DNA from: Verrucomicrobiota bacterium
GTDB taxonomy: Bacteria > Verrucomicrobiota > Verrucomicrobiia > Limisphaerales > UBA11320
Reading direction: 5' to 3'
Length of the DNA: 10,614 bases
Assembly (NCBI GenBank): GCA_016871475.1
Contig: VHDG01000065.1
Coordinates: 1-10,614, forward strand
Shown here: positions 7,085 through 10,614 of the stretch, piece after piece
How positions within the stretch are numbered: the first letter of the stretch is position 1
Layout: each line of letters opens with the position of its first letter
Program-made: the position numbers and the translations under genes
The notes under the pieces: model-generated
The model's database searches: none
What the model was told of the DNA's origin: nothing
Seen by the model: only the letters and a program-made list of their open reading frames with translations

Positions 7085-9211
7085 ATGAACAACCATGGCC
7101 GCCGTCAGTTTCCCTGGATCCGAAGCTTTGCCGCAGTTTCCCTGGCCAGCGCCAACCTCCACGGCGCCAGCCTGATCACCGCAGTCAATCAGATGAACGG
7201 CGACGATGATCGTCCGTCGGCGAAGACCACTGGTGAGACCTTTAACATTCTGAATGGCCCACAAAGCTACACGGTCCCGGCGTTTGGTGAGGCTGTCTAC
7301 GCCATGACAGACCGGATTCATCAACACAAGGGTGCCAGTGGTTCCCTTCCGCTGCCGGAGTACTTGGTGGGGCGGGAATACGTCATGATCGCGAATAACA
7401 ACCGTGACAATCCTTCGCTCCAGATTGATTTCAGCCTGTCCCAGCGTTGTTGGGTTTATCTGCTTGTGGACAACCGGATCGGCGATGGGAATGGGGCAAA
7501 TCCCCCTAATTTCACTTCCCTGATGACCTGGGTCCCCTGGGATGAATGGCAACCCGTGCTGAATGGCCTGAATCGCGCCGGAAATCTCGAGCAACCTGAC
7601 GAAACGGGTGTGGATGAGAGTGCGGATGGGAGCATCAACCAATGGTACTCGGTATACATGAAATTAATGGATGCAGGCGAAAACGTGTTCTCCACTTACC
7701 AACAGGGGGAAGGTCGCAACATGTATCAGATTGTGGTGGACGCAGCTGTGGCTCCAACAATTCCTGCGGGGCTGGCTGTGGCAGTCAATGGGGACAACCT
7801 GGTTCGGCTGAGTTGGCCTTCTGCGGCAGGGGCCGTCAGCTACACCGTCAAGCGGTCTGATAGCGCCGCAGGACCTTTTGCGACGATCGCCACGGATGTG
7901 AGAGCCAGGACGTTCGACGACACTTCGGTATTAAATGGCGGAACGTACTATTACGTGATCTCTGCCTCCAATCTGATCGGCGAGTCTGGGGATTCCAATC
8001 AGGCGATCGGCCGGCCGAATGTTCCGGTGCTTGGTCTTTCAGCTGTGGGTGGAGCCAACAAGGTGACGTTGTCCTGGCAGGCCCTGGCCGGGGCGAAAAG
8101 TTACCGCGTCAAGCGCTCCGCTGTCCCCGGGGGGCCCTACAGCGATGTGGGTAATGGAATCTCTGATCCCTCGTTCATTGATGCCACAGTGGATGGCGGG
8201 CGTAACTACTACTACATCGTGTCAGCCGCCCTGACCCAGGGCGAAAGCGGTGCTTCTTCCGAGGCCTCCGCATTGACCATCCCAGCGAGCCCATTGGCGT
8301 CGGTTGAGACCGTTTCGGCGTCAGGTCTTCGTATAGGCTGGACCCGCTCCGATCCGGTTGTGGATTCCTACACCGTCGAGGAATCATCGGATGGTCTAAA
8401 CTTTTCCGAGATCGGAGTCGTGCCCCCGACCCGCAATTTCCTGATGGCTGGAGGGCTCAATCCCTCGGAAACGATGAGATTTCGAGTCCGAGCCACCAAT
8501 GCGTCAGGAGATTCAGAATACTCACCGGTCGTTTCTGGAACCACGGCCGCTGAAGGCGGGATCTACATCAACTTCGCCAATTCGAGCTTTCGCGATGGTC
8601 AGGAAGGCTATCCCATCCCGGGCTTTCTGGACGACTATGGCGATGCATTCGAGGATCGCGGCAACGGTTTCATCTACGGCTGGGACGTTTCAAACACCGC
8701 CAACGCACGCCAGCGCAACTCGCGCAACTCGCGTGATCGTCGTTACGACACCCTGAACCACATGCAGAGAGTCGCGCGCGTGTGGGAGATCGAACTTACC
8801 GAGGGAAAATACCAGGTTAGGATTGTGGGTGGTGACCCCGACAACACGGACTCCATATTCCAATACCTGGTCGAAGGCCTGGAGACCGATACGTTTAAAC
8901 CTCTCGGCGGAGCGGTTCGATTCATCGACACGACCGTGGTTGTGGATGTTCTGGATGGGCGATTGACCGTTGAAAATGGACCGAATGCTTCAAACAACAA
9001 GATCGCTTTCATCGAAATCAACCCGTTCGTTGAGCCGAACATAAAGGGCATTCAGCTCGCCAATGGCGAGGTGACGATTACATGGACGGGTGGTGGAACC
9101 CTGATGATGACGGATTCGATTCAAGGTGGAGTTTGGACCCCGGCAGGTACGGGGGGTAGATTCACTGCCACTGCGGATGCGTTACAGCGATACTTCCGCG
9201 TCGTGAAGTGA
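7085..9211 (+). CDS. Secreted modular protein: unknown N-domain, three fibronectin III-like domains, malectin-like module
   Basis: A 708-residue protein with a signal peptide (basic RR at 6-7, hydrophobic 14-28, likely cut near HGA-S). Residues about 29-217 form a domain I cannot name, rich in Trp/Asn/Asp, with PLPEYLVGREYVMIANNN at 89-106 and a closing NMYQIVV. Three fibronectin type III-like repeats follow at about 222-310, 312-398 and 402-488. The first two share the SY-x-VKRS-x5-GP pattern and a Tyr-Tyr-Tyr strand. Residues 493-646 (IYINFANSSFRDG to NNKIAFIEI) resemble malectin/galactose-binding-type carbohydrate-binding modules found in extracellular proteins of the PVC group. A 57-residue C-terminal beta segment (652-708, ITWTGGGTLMM to RYFRVVK) ends the chain. 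No catalytic domain, LPXTG or PEP-CTERM sorting signal is visible. Glycan binding or adhesion outside the cell is an inference. ATG 7085 places the signal peptide correctly. Confidence 0.92.
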   Translation: MNNHGRRQFPWIRSFAAVSLASANLHGASLITAVNQMNGDDDRPSAKTTGETFNILNGPQSYTVPAFGEAVYAMTDRIHQHKGASGSLPLPEYLVGREYVMIANNNRDNPSLQIDFSLSQRCWVYLLVDNRIGDGNGANPPNFTSLMTWVPWDEWQPVLNGLNRAGNLEQPDETGVDESADGSINQWYSVYMKLMDAGENVFSTYQQGEGRNMYQIVVDAAVAPTIPAGLAVAVNGDNLVRLSWPSAAGAVSYTVKRSDSAAGPFATIATDVRARTFDDTSVLNGGTYYYVISASNLIGESGDSNQAIGRPNVPVLGLSAVGGANKVTLSWQALAGAKSYRVKRSAVPGGPYSDVGNGISDPSFIDATVDGGRNYYYIVSAALTQGESGASSEASALTIPASPLASVETVSASGLRIGWTRSDPVVDSYTVEESSDGLNFSEIGVVPPTRNFLMAGGLNPSETMRFRVRATNASGDSEYSPVVSGTTAAEGGIYINFANSSFRDGQEGYPIPGFLDDYGDAFEDRGNGFIYGWDVSNTANARQRNSRNSRDRRYDTLNHMQRVARVWEIELTEGKYQVRIVGGDPDNTDSIFQYLVEGLETDTFKPLGGAVRFIDTTVVVDVLDGRLTVENGPNASNNKIAFIEINPFVEPNIKGIQLANGEVTITWTGGGTLMMTDSIQGGVWTPAGTGGRFTATADALQRYFRVVK
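8714..8731 (+). repeat. Tandem 9-base repeat inside the malectin-like module
   Basis: CGCAACTCG occurs twice in a row (8714-8722 and 8723-8731), encoding RNSRNS within an Arg/Asn/Asp-rich loop of the module. It keeps the reading frame, so slippage here would only lengthen or shorten the loop by three residues. Confidence 0.6.
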
Positions 9212-9217
9212 GCAGAT

Positions 9218-9257
9218 CGACATCTCGCGATCCTGATTACCCTGCGTCGCGAGGTCG
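9218..9257. repeat. Stem-loop just after the modular protein gene
   Basis: CGAC plus CTCGCGA (9218-9221 and 9224-9230, with a 2-base bulge) pairs with TCGCGAG plus GTCG (9247-9257) for 11 bp around a 16-base loop. It starts 6 bases after the TGA of the preceding gene, the position expected for a 3'-end stem, but no T-run follows. Confidence 0.45.
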
Positions 9258-9290
9258 GGGCGGCGGTGTGACTGCCGTCAGACTCACTGA

Positions 9291-9326
9291 GATCCGCGTT
9301 TGAGGGCGCGTAGCCAGACGCGGATC
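9291..9326. repeat. 12-bp stem-loop GATCCGCGT / ACGCGGATC
   Basis: GATCCGCGT (9291-9299) and ACGCGGATC (9318-9326) are perfectly complementary over 9 bp. The stem extends inward through one T-G wobble and two more pairs to 12 bp, leaving a 12-base loop at 9303-9314. There is no T-tract on either side, so it is a structural or repeat-type element, not an obvious terminator. Confidence 0.5.
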
Positions 9327-9328
9327 GC

Positions 9329-9417
9329 TCCCACGGATTCAGCCGAGCCTCACCAGGCTTGCGGCCCGGATCCAGGGTTAGGGTTGGCAGGCAAGCCAGG
9401 TGGTTGATCCGTCGGGG
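9329..9417. repeat. Nested inverted repeat, possible structured RNA
   Basis: An inner stem CACCAGGCTTGC (9351-9362) pairs with GCAAGCCAGGTG (9391-9402) over 12 positions with a single A-A mismatch, closing a 28-base loop. An outer stem pairs CCCACGGAT (9330-9338) with ATCCGT plus GGG (9407-9416) with one bulged C. Together they give a rod of about 88 bases with one internal loop. The arrangement is present on both strands, so the direction is undetermined. Confidence 0.45.
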
Positions 9418-9447
9418 TGGGCTAGGTCTTCATGGCTCCCGACCCTT

Positions 9448-9470
9448 CATGACCCCACCAGGGGGTCATG
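9448..9470. repeat. 9-bp hairpin CATGACCCC / GGGGTCATG
   Basis: Perfect arms at 9448-9456 and 9462-9470 enclose a 5-base loop (ACCAG), and two more outer pairs including a wobble are possible. No T-run follows on either strand. It could add to termination or mark a repeat boundary. Confidence 0.45.
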
Positions 9471-9489
9471 GACCCATCGCTCACAACAG

Positions 9490-9520
9490 AACAACCCGGC
9501 CGAGAGCCGGCCGGGTTGTT
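9490..9520. terminator. 13-bp perfect hairpin, probable terminator of the transglutaminase-like gene
   Basis: AACAACCCGGCCG (9490-9502) and CGGCCGGGTTGTT (9508-9520) pair perfectly over 13 bp with a 5-base loop. Read on the minus strand it lies 24 bases past the stop of the transglutaminase-like gene, and the stem ends in TTGTT followed by CTGTTGTG, a modest U-rich tail. Its symmetric arms make it likely to act in both directions between the convergent genes. Confidence 0.75.
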
Positions 9521-9544
9521 GATGCACAGAGGATGAAAGAAAAC

Positions 9545-10612
9545 TTACCTGGACGCCGTTGTTGTTGTGTCGGATGCAGGAGTTGATGCAATCGCTGCCT
9601 GCTTCGTGAAGTGGAGAACGCGATCGAAGCCCTTGTGTTGTTTGCCATCGACCTCCACCCAGCCCCTGATCACCAGGTCGGGGCGGACGGCGGCACGGGG
9701 TTCGAGTTCGAAGTCACGACCTTCGGCCCATTCCAGACGATTCGCATCGAGGCCTCCGAACCACTCGCCCGCTTTACCGGCAGGCGCGGCATCGGCGGAG
9801 GAGATGTCGAGGGGGATCCAGCCGATGTTTGGTGCGAAGAAGTTGGGCCAGCAGCGATAGCCGGGGTCGTGATTTTTTCCCTCGTTCTCAGGTTTCAGGC
9901 GGCTGCCGAAGAACATTCTGCATGGAATGCCCTGGGAGCGGCATAGGGCGATGAAAAGCGCGTGTTGGTCAGAGCAGCAGTCGCCTGAACCGGCGAGACA
10001 CTCATCCGCGCTTCCGAGGCATTTCCCTTTGGCCATCGGGCCAAACTTTGAGTAGTGATCGCTCTTATCGATGACGTACTGGAAGTAGCGGCGCGCCAGG
10101 GTCACGGGGTTTTTTTCACCTGCAGCCAGATCATCCGCAATCTTGCGGATCCGTGGGGTGATCTCCATGTGTTTCTCATTGGGATTCAGGTCCGTCGCGA
10201 AAGTCCGCCTGTGCTCCTCGGTGATCAGGCCTGCCTTGGATGCATCCGCCATCCCACTCACCGCGTGCCGAACAATCTTGAATTCCGTGACGATCTTTAG
10301 CGGGCTGCCACTGGTGTCCACTTCCGCGTGAAGCCAGGACCGGCCAAATTGCGGGTCCCGGGTGATCATGAGTGACTGGGGAGCCTCGACCACTTTGAAA
10401 TCGACGACCTTCTGTTCAGGGCGATCTTCAGGCATCCAGAACCATCCCTTGACCTTCTTGGCCCCCTCGGGGAGGTCTTTGACGGTAAACGTTTGTTTGA
10501 CCGTAAATACCGTTTGGGCCTGAAGGCTCAGACCGAAGAATGCGGCCATTGCAGCTAGTGCCAGTGAAGTTCTCAGGCGAGGGCTTCTCTGGATGGCGGT
10601 TATCACTTTCAT
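9545..10612 (-). CDS. Exported transglutaminase-like (papain-fold) protein with altered active-site motif
   Basis: A 355-residue protein. The start at 10612 gives a signal peptide (MKVITAIQRSPRLR, hydrophobic 16-30, cleavage near LQAQ-T), though only two bases upstream are visible. Residues about 40-150 are a beta-rich N-terminal region. The transglutaminase-like core lies at about 165-275. The nucleophile is probably Cys213 in GDCCSDQHALF, followed by ALCRSQGIPCR, and the conserved Asp is Asp269 in GWIPLDIS. In relatives the His lies in a Y-H-C-W-A-E motif; here the matching site reads Y-R-C-W-P-N, with Arg253 (codon at 9854-9856). The following FGGLDANRLEWAEGRDFELEP block fits the same bacterial family. 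Relatives are thought to act as cysteine peptidases or amide-bond enzymes in the periplasm, but activity here is doubtful unless His248 substitutes. A Ser/Thr/Ala-rich tail ends the protein, and a 13-bp hairpin lies downstream. Confidence 0.9.
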   Translation of the reverse strand: MKVITAIQRSPRLRTSLALAAMAAFFGLSLQAQTVFTVKQTFTVKDLPEGAKKVKGWFWMPEDRPEQKVVDFKVVEAPQSLMITRDPQFGRSWLHAEVDTSGSPLKIVTEFKIVRHAVSGMADASKAGLITEEHRRTFATDLNPNEKHMEITPRIRKIADDLAAGEKNPVTLARRYFQYVIDKSDHYSKFGPMAKGKCLGSADECLAGSGDCCSDQHALFIALCRSQGIPCRMFFGSRLKPENEGKNHDPGYRCWPNFFAPNIGWIPLDISSADAAPAGKAGEWFGGLDANRLEWAEGRDFELEPRAAVRPDLVIRGWVEVDGKQHKGFDRVLHFTKQAAIASTPASDTTTTASR

Positions 10613-10614
10613 AC

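Larger units (their letters stand above)
9212..9544. other. Convergent intergenic region dense in inverted repeats
   Basis: 333 bp without a supported gene, lying between the 3' ends of two convergent genes. Five separate inverted repeats can be paired by eye, each listed as its own feature: about 9218-9257, 9291-9326, 9329-9417, 9448-9470 and 9490-9520. Only the last has the clear compact shape of a terminator. Open frames here are short and have no recognisable product. Confidence 0.6.

Noticed and set aside
7839..8400. DNA-level repeats within the fibronectin III-like region
   Set aside because: The similarity is at protein level between diverged domains, without long identical DNA tracts, so this is ordinary domain duplication.
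9376..9386. GGGTTAGGGTT as a telomere-like repeat
   Set aside because: Fewer than two full repeat units, in a bacterial intergenic region; best treated as chance G-rich sequence in a loop.
1..10614. A new defence, mobile or biosynthetic system
   Set aside because: All six long genes fit known families or domain types, and no nuclease, integrase, reverse transcriptase, toxin-antitoxin pair, CRISPR repeats or synthase cluster is seen.

Overview
The window looks like chromosomal DNA from a moderately GC-rich Gram-negative bacterium, most plausibly a member of the Verrucomicrobiota or a neighbouring PVC lineage. This is inference. It rests on an LPS-export permease (so an outer membrane), a secreted protein with fibronectin III and malectin-like modules of a kind I associate with Verrucomicrobiota, a sialidase-type Asp-box protein, and an absence of clear Shine-Dalgarno sequences before most starts. 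No rRNA, tRNA, CRISPR array, transposase, integrase or phage gene was seen.

Layout: (1) 1-2726, plus strand: the C-terminal end of an aldehyde dehydrogenase resembling phosphonoacetaldehyde dehydrogenase. A secreted sialidase-like Asp-box protein overlaps it by 29 bp. After a 47 bp gap comes an LptF/LptG-family permease, followed 6 bp after its stop by a perfect 10-bp hairpin. (2) 2893-6792, minus strand: a full-length, single-chain PurL (FGAM synthase) of the large type, convergent with the permease gene. (3) 6793-7084: a divergent intergenic region with several inverted repeats that probably holds the promoters of purL and the next gene. (4) 7085-9211, plus strand: a 708-residue secreted modular protein with an unrecognised N-terminal domain, three fibronectin III-like domains, a malectin-like module and a short C-terminal beta domain. 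(5) 9212-9544: a convergent intergenic region unusually dense in inverted repeats, ending in a 13-bp perfect hairpin. (6) 9545-10612, minus strand: an exported transglutaminase-like protein whose expected catalytic histidine position holds arginine.

The genes do not form one pathway. The first two are translationally close and may share an operon. PurL and the permease are housekeeping functions. The two secreted proteins at the right are envelope or extracellular functions. I see no convincing new multi-gene system. The items most worth a second look are the structured 9212-9544 region, the altered active site of the transglutaminase-like protein, and the unassigned N-terminal domain of the modular secreted protein.
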